Of a stretch of 5,104 bases of DNA, positions 1-5,104 are shown piece after piece. The translations under genes and the position numbers were made by a program. The first letter of the stretch is position 1. Every line of letters starts with the position of its first letter. The notes beneath the pieces are model-generated. The model saw only the letters and a program-made list of their open reading frames with translations, was not told the origin of the DNA and ran no database searches. Origin of the DNA: Treponema sp. (GTDB taxonomy: Bacteria; Spirochaetota; Spirochaetia; Treponematales; Breznakiellaceae); assembly GCA_031283905.1 (NCBI GenBank), contig JAITAW010000253.1:1-5104 (forward strand), given 5' to 3'.

Positions 1-96
1 CATTGAATCGCGCGGAGTGAGCTTGTGTTCTTAGAATACGCCCAAATGCCGTCAAGCGCCGCGCCTACTGGACTTTTTGTTTTTGCGCGAGTACAA

Positions 97-252
97 ATGA
101 TTATAGATTATCAGACGGCGGCATTGATTATTGTTGACGTACAGAACGATTTTTGTCCCGCCTATACGTTGGGCGGGAAAAGCCACCCCGAAGGCTCTCT
201 TGCGGTGGCGGGCGGCGGCGAAGTGTGCGTTCCTCGCGGCGGTGTACCATAG
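97..252 (+). pseudogene. pncA: Nicotinamidase (PncA-type) N-terminal remnant, truncated
   Basis: The frame from the ATG at 97 gives 51 residues. Residues 9-20 (ALIIVDVQNDFC) are the signature strand of nicotinamidases, which convert nicotinamide to nicotinate in NAD salvage; Asp14 would be the first residue of the Asp-Lys-Cys catalytic triad. Residues 32-43 (EGSLAVAGGGEV) match the next conserved block. Residues 21-31 form a short extra loop before it, which I recall in some spirochaete homologues. After about base 225 the family sequence stops, and the frame ends in an unrelated tail and a TAG at 250-252. The catalytic Lys and Cys, and most of the usual roughly 200 residues, are absent, and I found no continuation in the other forward frames before secA. 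The same frame is open from an ATG at 25, but family alignment favours 97. No convincing ribosome binding site is present. Most likely a decayed gene; a misassembly at about 225 is the alternative. Confidence 0.72.
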
Positions 253-273
253 CGCGTTTTCAAAAAACCACAC

Positions 274-302
274 TTGTCAATCTTTTCGTAATATATTACA
301 TT
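274..302 (+). promoter_or_regulatory. Candidate secA promoter (TTGTCA - 17 bp - TACATT)
   Basis: TTGTCA at 274-279 matches the sigma-70 -35 consensus at 5 of 6 positions. At a 17-bp spacing it is followed by TACATT (297-302), which matches the -10 consensus at 4 of 6. Initiation would then fall at about 308-310, on or next to the secA ATG at 309. A perfect TATAAT lies at 302-307, but it is 22 bp from the -35 and would place the start of transcription inside the coding region. The site lies in the AT-rich spacer just after the nicotinamidase remnant, so secA may have its own promoter. Seen in sequence only; no experimental support. Confidence 0.4.
288..299. promoter_or_regulatory. Perfect 12-bp palindrome in the secA promoter spacer
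   Basis: GTAATATATTAC reads identically on both strands. It lies between the candidate -35 (274-279) and the secA start (309), overlapping the candidate -10 region. Its position would suit an operator for a dimeric repressor. However, AT-rich promoter DNA produces such palindromes fairly often, so a regulatory role is inference. Confidence 0.3.
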
Positions 303-308
303 ATAATC

Positions 309-3056
309 ATGTTAAATAAGATTGCTAAACTGTTGTTCGGCTCCCAACATGAACGAGATCTAAAAAAACTGCTACCAGTGTTGCATACGGTGAATGAGAA
401 AGAAGCGTGGGCGGCAAGCCTTCCACCCGAAGAATTTCCCAACATGACCGCCGCGTTTCGTGAGCGTTACAATAAAGGCGAAAGCCTTGACGATATTCTG
501 CCGGAAGCCTTCGCCCTGGCGCGGGAAGCCGCCCGCCGCACACTGGGAGAACGTCCCTATGACGTGCAGGTTCTCGGATCTATCGTGCTTCATCAGGGAA
601 AAATCGTTGAGATGAAGACGGGTGAAGGCAAAACGCTGATGAGCGTGTCCGCAACATACCTCAACGCCATTCCGGGCAAGGGGATACATGTTGTTACCGT
701 GAACGATTACCTCGCGGAGCGGGACGCGGACTGGATGAGACCCATATTCACCTATTTAGGGCTTACGGTCGGCGTCATTCTTTCAAATATGGACAACGAG
801 CGGCGCAAGGAAAACTACGCCGCAGACGTTACGTACGGTACCAATAACGAGTTCGGCTTCGACTACCTCCGCGACAACATGTGTCCTTCCTTGGAAAGAC
901 GTGTACAGCGCGGCCACAATTTCTGTATCGTTGATGAAATCGACTCGATCCTGATTGATGAAGCCCGTACGCCGCTCATCATTTCCGGCGCCGCGGAAGA
1001 CGATACATTCAAATTCGCCGAGGTGGACAGGTTGTTAGGATCGCTTGAGGAAGTGACGAAAAAGAACAACGGCGACTATCCCGATGAAACCCAGGGCGAG
1101 GAAGTCATCGGTGATTATAAGTTGAATGAAAAGAGCAAAAATATTTCCTTTACCAATGACGGTCTTGCAAAAATTGAGAAATTGCTCCAAAAACGCGGAC
1201 TTATCAAAGGCGCTATTGTTGACGAGGAAAATTTCGAGTATATCCACTACTTTACCCAGGCTTTACGGGCGCATAAACTTTTTCATCTTGACACCGAATA
1301 CGTGGTTCAGGATGGACAGGTGCAGATCGTGGACGAGTTTACCGGGCGCATCTTGCACGGACGCCGGTATTCGGACGGGCTTCACCAGGCGATTGAAGCG
1401 AAAGAGCATATCAAGATAGCCCGGCGCAACCGCACCTTGGCGACCATCACGTTCCAGAACTACTTCAGGTTGTACACAAAGATATCCGGTATGACCGGCA
1501 CCGCGGACACCGAAGCCGTTGAGTTCAACAAAATATACAAATTGGATGTGGTGGTTATTCCCACCAACCTTCCCGTATCGCGGCAAGATGAAAACGATGT
1601 CATTTATTTGACCGAAAAAGATAAATTCGAGGCGCTCTGCAGCGAAATATCCGAGGCTTACAAGAAAGGGCAGCCCATGCTCATCGGCACCGTATCTATC
1701 GAGAAATCCGAAAAACTCGATGCCATGCTTACGCGGCGCGGTATCAAGCATGAGGTGCTTAACGCGAAAAACCACGCGCGCGAGGCGCTTATCATTGCCG
1801 AAGCGGGCGCGAAGGGAGCGGTAACTATAGCCACCAATATGGCGGGGCGCGGTACCGACATCAAGCTGGGAGGCAGTCCCGAACACCGCGCCCGCAAGCG
1901 CACCGGCACCGATGCAAGCCCTGAAAAATACGCGGAAATTTACGCTGATGAATATAAAAAATGGCTGAAGGACTATGAAGAAGTAAAGAAACTCGGCGGC
2001 TTGTACGTCATTGGTACGGAGCGCCATGAAAGCCGGCGTATTGACAACCAACTTCGCGGACGCTCAGGACGGCAGGGCGATCCCGGACGGTCGAAGTTCT
2101 TTATCTCTATGGACGACGAGTTGATGCGGCTTTTCGGCGGTGAGCGCATGAAAAATCTGATGACGCGGCTTATGAGTTCCGATGAATCGCTCAAAGCCGA
2201 ACCGCTTGAACATCCGTGGCTGAATAAGAGCATAGCGCAGGCTCAAAAGAAAGTGGAAGAGCGCAACTTTGAAATCCGCAAACATCTGTTGGAGTACGAT
2301 GATGTTCTTAACCAGCAACGCAAGTTCATCTATGAGCAGCGGGACGCGATTCTTCTGGACGCAGACCTTAAAAAGCGGGTGAACGATGCCACCTCCGATA
2401 TGGTGTCCGCCGCCTTTGATGATTTCAAAAAGTCTTTACGGCATGATACGCTTACGGCGACACGGCAGTTAGGCGAGCGCCTCAAAACCAAGTTCGGATT
2501 TACGCTTGATGTGGAAGAAGCGATGAAAACGGAGCCGCAACAGCTTGAAGAGAAAATCAACAACGCCTTGCAACAGGATATCGCCGACAAGGTTGCGCTG
2601 GTAGGAGAAAACAACCTCAACGCCTTTATCCGTATGCAGTACCTCAACTCAATAGACAGGCGTTGGCTCGATCACCTTGAGAACATGGAGGCGTTGCGGG
2701 AGGCGGTGTATTTACGCAGCTACGCGCAAAAAAACCCCCTTACCGAATACAAAATCGAAGGTTTCCAGATATTCGACACCATGATAGATCAGATACGGGA
2801 AGAGATCGCTTCGCACACGCATCTTGTACACATACAAATCGGGGCGGAACGCGCCGCCAAAACGGTGGGGACCGTCCAATCGGCGAGCCACGGCAACGTG
2901 GGCGCTTTTGCCGCGGCCAGAAGCGCGGCGCCCAATGGAAGCCGCGCACAAGAAGGCGATGCGGTTACCGTGGTACGCGCCCACCCCAAGGTCGGACGCA
3001 ACGATCCATGCCCTTGCGGTTCGGGTAAAAAATACAAGCAATGCCACGGACGGTAG
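309..3056 (+). CDS. secA: Preprotein translocase subunit SecA
   Basis: SecA is the cytosolic ATPase motor that pushes unfolded preproteins through the SecYEG channel. The 915-residue product is close to the usual family length (about 900 in E. coli). Walker A is MKTGEGKT (102-109). The DEAD-type motif DEID (209-212) runs into SILIDEARTPLIISG. GTNNEFGFDYLRDNM lies at 177-191, the preprotein cross-linking region at about 223-367, TNMAGRGTDIKLGG at 509-522, and motif VI GRSGRQGDPG at 584-593. The helical scaffold and wing follow to about 845. After a low-complexity linker (846-890) comes the zinc-binding tail CPCGSGKKYKQCH (901-913), with Cys901, Cys903, Cys912 and His913 intact; it normally contacts SecB or the ribosome. 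A charged insertion (about 523-560) separates the helicase motifs, as in other long SecAs. The frame is open back to 153, but those 52 codons overlap the nicotinamidase remnant and look nothing like SecA, so the ATG at 309, giving the family-typical MLNKIAKLLFG, is chosen. No Shine-Dalgarno precedes it. Confidence 0.98.
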   Translation: MLNKIAKLLFGSQHERDLKKLLPVLHTVNEKEAWAASLPPEEFPNMTAAFRERYNKGESLDDILPEAFALAREAARRTLGERPYDVQVLGSIVLHQGKIVEMKTGEGKTLMSVSATYLNAIPGKGIHVVTVNDYLAERDADWMRPIFTYLGLTVGVILSNMDNERRKENYAADVTYGTNNEFGFDYLRDNMCPSLERRVQRGHNFCIVDEIDSILIDEARTPLIISGAAEDDTFKFAEVDRLLGSLEEVTKKNNGDYPDETQGEEVIGDYKLNEKSKNISFTNDGLAKIEKLLQKRGLIKGAIVDEENFEYIHYFTQALRAHKLFHLDTEYVVQDGQVQIVDEFTGRILHGRRYSDGLHQAIEAKEHIKIARRNRTLATITFQNYFRLYTKISGMTGTADTEAVEFNKIYKLDVVVIPTNLPVSRQDENDVIYLTEKDKFEALCSEISEAYKKGQPMLIGTVSIEKSEKLDAMLTRRGIKHEVLNAKNHAREALIIAEAGAKGAVTIATNMAGRGTDIKLGGSPEHRARKRTGTDASPEKYAEIYADEYKKWLKDYEEVKKLGGLYVIGTERHESRRIDNQLRGRSGRQGDPGRSKFFISMDDELMRLFGGERMKNLMTRLMSSDESLKAEPLEHPWLNKSIAQAQKKVEERNFEIRKHLLEYDDVLNQQRKFIYEQRDAILLDADLKKRVNDATSDMVSAAFDDFKKSLRHDTLTATRQLGERLKTKFGFTLDVEEAMKTEPQQLEEKINNALQQDIADKVALVGENNLNAFIRMQYLNSIDRRWLDHLENMEALREAVYLRSYAQKNPLTEYKIEGFQIFDTMIDQIREEIASHTHLVHIQIGAERAAKTVGTVQSASHGNVGAFAAARSAAPNGSRAQEGDAVTVVRAHPKVGRNDPCPCGSGKKYKQCHGR

Positions 3057-3087
3057 CCGCGTCAGCCAGCGATACAACTGGAAGACT

Positions 3088-3124
3088 GCGGCGCAAACGC
3101 CGCCTATGCCGCCGCGTTTGCGTC
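3088..3124. other. GC-rich stem-loops between the convergent secA and small gene
   Basis: Two mutually exclusive hairpins lie just after secA. The first is GCGGCG (3088-3093) paired with CGCCGC (3098-3103), closing a 4-base CAAA loop. The second is an 11-bp stem (3090-3100 with 3114-3124, including one G-U pair and a perfect CGCAAACGC/GCGTTTGCG core) with a 13-base loop. The region lies 31 bases past the secA stop and contains the stop codon of the minus-strand gene (3104-3106). Neither strand has a clear U-tract after the stem, so it is not a textbook intrinsic terminator. It may still limit convergent read-through or protect the 3' ends. Confidence 0.4.
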
Positions 3125-3259
3125 CTTCGTGTGCCTATTGCTACCTTCAAGTATACTCCTCTCCATGTAAATCATCGACAGCGCTTCTACAATTTCTTCA
3201 AAATTCAACGTTTCCGGTAAACCAGCCACAATATGAGCTATCACTTCTTTTGCCGACAT
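3104..3259 (-). CDS. Small antitoxin-like protein (51 aa), orphan
   Basis: The ATG at 3259 opens a 51-residue frame ending with TAG at 3104-3106. A strong Shine-Dalgarno (AGAGGAGA, 3266-3273 on the minus strand) sits 7 bases upstream of the ATG, which is the main reason to call this a real gene. The protein starts MSAKEVIAHIVAGLPE, then has LNFEEIVEALSMIYMERSI (residues 18-36) and EGS (38-40), and ends in a polar Ala-rich tail. The pattern of a short helix, then LP, then (F/W)(E/D)(E/D)I, then a helix with (E/R)xxxxEG, resembles the N-terminal half of small RelB- or Phd-like antitoxin proteins that usually run to 65-90 residues. On that reading the C-terminal toxin-binding part is shortened. 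No toxin gene follows: the gene runs straight into the end of secA, 47 bases away. It lies 87 bases downstream of the SPOR gene on the same strand, beyond a hairpin, so co-transcription is possible. The antitoxin assignment is tentative; the existence of the gene is more secure. Confidence 0.68.
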   Translation of the reverse strand: MSAKEVIAHIVAGLPETLNFEEIVEALSMIYMERSILEGSNRHTKDANAAA

Positions 3260-3265
3260 ATTCTT

Positions 3266-3273
3266 TCTCCTCT
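3266..3273 (-). promoter_or_regulatory. Strong ribosome binding site for the small gene
   Basis: On the minus strand AGAGGAGA ends 6 bases before the ATG at 3259; its GGAG core (3267-3270) is 7 bases from the start. This is the best Shine-Dalgarno in the window. The other genes here have weak or no recognisable sites, so it decides both the strand and the start of this short gene. Confidence 0.75.
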
Positions 3274-3316
3274 AAAGTTATGGATATATAAAGACTTTTC
3301 CCAAAGTTTGTTTGGA

Positions 3317-3338
3317 GTCAGTCTTGTAAAAGGCTGAC
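3317..3338. terminator. 9-bp hairpin after the SPOR gene (possible terminator or processing stem)
   Basis: Bases 3317-3325 pair with 3330-3338 (GTCAGTCTT with AAGGCTGAC, one wobble), leaving a GTAA tetraloop on the plus strand and TTAC on the minus strand. It begins 9 bases downstream of the SPOR gene stop (minus strand) and precedes the small gene. No U-tract follows on the minus strand. On the plus strand only a short GTTT follows. It may attenuate read-through into the small gene or stabilise the upstream mRNA; the assignment as a terminator is weak. Confidence 0.35.
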
Positions 3339-3346
3339 GTTTAAAA

Positions 3347-4780
3347 CTATTTTCCCAACCAGACAAAGGCATCGCTCCATCCTTTCGCCTTGTACTGTTG
3401 CAACAGTTGATTGCTTTCACTATAGCTTACCGGGCCAATAAGGATACGGTAAAGCTGTTTTCCAGACAATTCCGTCACCTGAATAGACAAGTTGTATTGT
3501 TTTCCAATTTTCACCAGTTCGCTCTCTAGTAATTCAGGTCTGCTGTACGACCGTAACTGCACATAATACATTCCTTTTTCCATACTTGTAGTCATAGGAA
3601 CCGAGAAATTCGTAGACATAGGCGCAACCGCAACATCCTGTGGTTGAGATGCCGCTGGCGCGAGCGCGTCTTCAATAGAAGTGATAAAACTTACCGGATT
3701 TGGAATGCGATCCTGTTCCCGCTGCGTTACTATGGGCGCAACTTGTTCATCGAGAGGAATATCAACGCCCTTTCCTTCCGGCGCGCGTTTTTCCGCCGGA
3801 ACAAGAGCCAGGCTGTAATCGTCTGAATAAATCACAGACGCTTCAGCGTCCGGCGTAATGTCCGCTGGCGCGGATTCCCCCACAAGAGCAACGGGCCGCT
3901 CGCTTTCTGGAAGCAACGATGACAACTCGTCATCCCCCGCCGCGCCTTCAGCAATCTTCCCGGCGTCCGCCGCTACGGACTCCTCCGCAAGAGCGGACGG
4001 CTCGTTCTCTGGAAACGGCGATGACAACTCGTCCTCTGTCGCCGCGCCTTCAGCAATCCTCTCGGTGTCCAGCAGCGCGAATTCCTCCGCAAGAGCAACG
4101 GGCCGCTCACTTTCTGGAAGCGGCGGCGGCAACTCGTCATCCCCTGCCGTGCCTTCAGCAATCCTCTCGGCGTCCGCCGGCTCAATGTCGATCGCCGCAG
4201 ATCCCTCCGCAAGAGCGGACGGCTCGTTCTCTGGAAGCGGCGGCGATGACAACCCGTCATCCTCCGCCGCGCCTTCAGCAATCCCCTCAACGTCCGCCGG
4301 CGCGGCTCCCTCCGCAAGAGCAATAGGCCGCTCGCTTTCTGGAAGCGGCGCAGGGGAATTTTGTTGGGCTGAATTGATTCGAGCCATTGGATCGTAGTCA
4401 GGATCCCCATTCGAAATTTTGTTCTCCAAAGGAGGAAGCATCGTTACCGGATCAATGGCTTCCATTACACGCACCCTGCCCGGGTAATTCGCAGACAGGG
4501 CTATAGCATCAGCAGCCTCTTTGGAGAGGAGTATCAATATACTGGCATTATCTAACACGGCAGAAACAACAACATGGATAGTTTTGCCATTCTCAAGATT
4601 AGTAACAATCACCGTAGTATTTCTCGGAAAAGAATTAGTGGCCGCATAATAACCGGTATCAGGCAAGACGCCGTCAGGCGCAACCGCCACGACTCCCTCC
4701 CATATAGAAGCGCCAATAATCGCCCCAATAACGAGGAGAAAAAAGATTGCAATGGCAACTAACTTGAAAACTAATTTCAT
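3347..4780 (-). CDS. Membrane-anchored SPOR-domain protein with RlpA-like region and repeat spacer
   Basis: This 477-residue protein has four parts. Residues 3-25 are a single hydrophobic segment after MK, which should anchor it in the inner membrane with the rest in the periplasm. Residues 43-108 resemble the double-psi beta-barrel of RlpA: NTTVIVTNLENGKTI (54-68), then LLSKEAADAIAL (84-95), then GRVRV (101-105). The His and Asp expected from catalytic RlpA enzymes are not at the aligned positions, so it may bind rather than cut glycan. Residues 146-307 are an acidic Pro/Glu/Ala-rich repeat spacer. Residues 401-475 are a SPOR domain (YYVQLRSYS at 405-413, YRILIGPV at 444-451), a fold that binds peptide-stripped peptidoglycan at division septa. 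The architecture suggests a cell-division or envelope protein reaching from membrane to wall, comparable in plan to FtsN or RlpA. The start ATG at 4780 is favoured by the signal-anchor directly after it, though no clear Shine-Dalgarno is visible. It is divergent from the caspase-like gene. SPOR assignment is strong; the RlpA-like assignment is moderate. Confidence 0.87.
   Translation of the reverse strand: MKLVFKLVAIAIFFLLVIGAIIGASIWEGVVAVAPDGVLPDTGYYAATNSFPRNTTVIVTNLENGKTIHVVVSAVLDNASILILLSKEAADAIALSANYPGRVRVMEAIDPVTMLPPLENKISNGDPDYDPMARINSAQQNSPAPLPESERPIALAEGAAPADVEGIAEGAAEDDGLSSPPLPENEPSALAEGSAAIDIEPADAERIAEGTAGDDELPPPLPESERPVALAEEFALLDTERIAEGAATEDELSSPFPENEPSALAEESVAADAGKIAEGAAGDDELSSLLPESERPVALVGESAPADITPDAEASVIYSDDYSLALVPAEKRAPEGKGVDIPLDEQVAPIVTQREQDRIPNPVSFITSIEDALAPAASQPQDVAVAPMSTNFSVPMTTSMEKGMYYVQLRSYSRPELLESELVKIGKQYNLSIQVTELSGKQLYRILIGPVSYSESNQLLQQYKAKGWSDAFVWLGK
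3860..4345 (-). repeat. Coding tandem repeats, two alternating unit types (A-B-A-B-A)
   Basis: Within the SPOR protein, residues 146-307 are four units of 34-39 residues plus a partial fifth: 4238-4345, 4121-4237, 4016-4120, 3914-4015 and 3860-3913. Units 1, 3 and 5 begin LPESERP(I/V)AL. Units 2 and 4 begin (L/F)PENEPSALAE. Units 1-4 contain a middle IAEG(A/T)A followed by an acidic (D/E)D(E/G)L. At DNA level the segments CCTTCAGCAATC and GCTCGTTCTCTGGAA recur. The strict alternation implies that an A-B pair was duplicated as a block. The units are rich in Ala, Glu, Pro and Asp, consistent with a flexible acidic spacer. Unit length varies in whole codons, so the frame is kept. Confidence 0.9.
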
Positions 4781-4872
4781 ACTATTACTTTATCGACAAA
4801 GAAGCTGCAAGTCTAAAGATTTCCTGCCAATATCCGCTGTTTTTACAATCCGCAGACCGCACAGCTTGTAAC

Positions 4873-4901
4873 TTGACTTTTATATACAATCTTCATATTT
4901 T
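4873..4901 (+). promoter_or_regulatory. Sigma-70-type promoter for the caspase-like gene
   Basis: TTGACT (4873-4878) matches the -35 consensus at 5 of 6 positions and is followed after exactly 17 bp by TATTTT (4896-4901), 4 of 6 matches to the -10. Transcription would start near 4908, leaving a leader of about 20 bases before the ATG at 4927. It lies in the AT-rich divergent spacer shared with the SPOR gene, for which I could not find an equally good promoter on the minus strand. Confidence 0.5.
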
Positions 4902-4907
4902 CATATT
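4892..4907. repeat. Tandem 8-bp direct repeat over the -10 region
   Basis: TTCATATT occurs twice head to tail (4892-4899 and 4900-4907), covering the candidate -10 element of the promoter that reads toward the caspase-like gene. It could be a regulator site or a slippage-prone tract altering promoter strength; in AT-rich DNA it may also be chance. Confidence 0.3.
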
Positions 4908-4926
4908 TATAGAAAAAAGAAGAACT

Positions 4927-5104
4927 ATGATGACAAAGAGCAGTTTGTTTTTGTGGTTTTTTGTACTGGCCCTGTCTTCTGCCGCCGCGCAACAGAAATT
5001 CGCGCTGGTTATCGGGAATAGGGCCTACACCGGCATTACCCGGCTCAACAACCCGGTGAACGACGCCAGCGACGTGTCCGCCGCCCTGCGGGGTCTGGGA
5101 GATC
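4927..5104 (+). CDS. Exported caspase-family (peptidase C14 fold) protein, N-terminal part
   Basis: Only the first 59 residues are in the window; the gene runs off the right edge. Residues 1-21 form a signal peptide: MMTKS, then a hydrophobic stretch LFLWFFVLALSS, then a small-residue AAA cleavage site before QQ. The mature part starts KFALVIGNRAYTGI (24-37), the first beta strand of bacterial caspase-like domains. It continues with RLNNPVNDASDVSAAL (39-54), the conserved L-(N/K)NPVNDA-D segment of that family, and ends in a GLGD that usually precedes a Phe. The catalytic His and Cys would lie downstream, so activity cannot be judged. Such proteins in bacteria are often secreted and carry extra C-terminal domains. 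A second ATG at 4930 is an equally possible start; an AAGAAG sequence just upstream is a weak ribosome binding site. The gene is divergent from the SPOR gene with 146 bases between them. No functional link is shown. Confidence 0.85.
   Translation, partial: MMTKSSLFLWFFVLALSSAAAQQKFALVIGNRAYTGITRLNNPVNDASDVSAALRGLGD

Noticed and set aside
221..275. A 7-bp inverted repeat (AAGTGTG/CACACTT) bracketing the break in the nicotinamidase remnant
   Set aside because: It is too short and too widely spaced to stand out from chance, and there is no target duplication or transposase sequence to suggest an inserted element.
302..307. A perfect TATAAT as the -10 of secA
   Set aside because: It is 22 bp from the only good -35 and would start transcription inside the coding sequence, removing the family-supported ATG.
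153..308. A 52-codon N-terminal extension of SecA in the same open frame
   Set aside because: These codons overlap the nicotinamidase reading frame, are Arg-rich and unlike any SecA, and the family-typical start sequence begins at the ATG at 309.
97..308. A SecM-like upstream arrest peptide controlling secA
   Set aside because: The upstream frame has no signal peptide and no recognisable arrest motif; its sequence is that of a cytosolic nicotinamidase.
1263..2051. A 262-codon minus-strand open frame inside secA
   Set aside because: It lies antisense to the conserved SecA motor domains, and its product matches no family I know.
3057..3169. An in-frame extension of SecA after its TAG stop
   Set aside because: SecA already ends with its complete zinc-binding tail, and this stretch is antisense to the small gene; the open frame is coincidental.
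2824..3291. A 155-codon plus-strand frame over the end of secA and the following spacer
   Set aside because: The first half is out of frame with the SecA tail, and the second half is antisense to the small gene with the strong ribosome binding site; the sequence is not protein-like.
3858..4410. Long open frames on both strands across the repeat region of the SPOR gene (plus 3858-4397, plus 3919-4326, minus 3973-4410)
   Set aside because: They are by-products of the GC-rich repeats lacking stop codons in other frames; their translations are low-complexity Ser/Arg/Pro sequence, while the minus frame from 4780 has an anchor and a SPOR domain.

Overview
The window most likely comes from a spirochaete, probably a Treponema of the host-gut type. 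This rests on my recollection of the family style of the SecA N-terminus, of the nicotinamidase leader segment and of the membrane-anchored SPOR protein; no database search was possible. Base composition looks balanced, with AT-rich intergenic spacers.

Layout, left to right. Bases 1-96 hold nothing I can name; any reading frame entering from the left ends by about base 34. Bases 97-252 encode the first ~43 residues of a nicotinamidase (PncA-type isochorismatase fold) and then lose the family sequence, so this is a broken gene. A short AT-rich spacer (253-308) carries a promoter-like pair and a perfect 12-bp palindrome. It leads to a complete secA gene (309-3056, 915 residues) with intact ATPase motifs and a C-terminal zinc-binding tail.

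Convergent with secA is a 51-codon minus-strand gene (3104-3259). It has a strong Shine-Dalgarno and a product resembling the N-terminal part of small type II antitoxins, but no toxin gene is next to it. Upstream of it on the same strand is a 477-residue envelope protein (3347-4780). That protein has an N-terminal membrane anchor, a degenerate RlpA-like double-psi beta-barrel region, a long acidic spacer made of alternating repeats, and a C-terminal SPOR domain that should bind septal peptidoglycan. A divergent intergenic region (4781-4926) with a good promoter precedes the start of an exported caspase-like (peptidase C14 fold) protein, cut off by the window end.

Taken together this is mostly a housekeeping region: protein export (SecA) and cell-envelope or division biology (SPOR protein). 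It also contains a gene remnant, an orphan antitoxin-like small gene and the edge of a caspase-like gene. I see no mobile element, CRISPR array, tRNA or rRNA, and no clearly novel multi-gene system. The most interesting points are the unannotated small gene, the apparently non-catalytic RlpA-like domain on a two-type repeat spacer, and the unusual secA start region.
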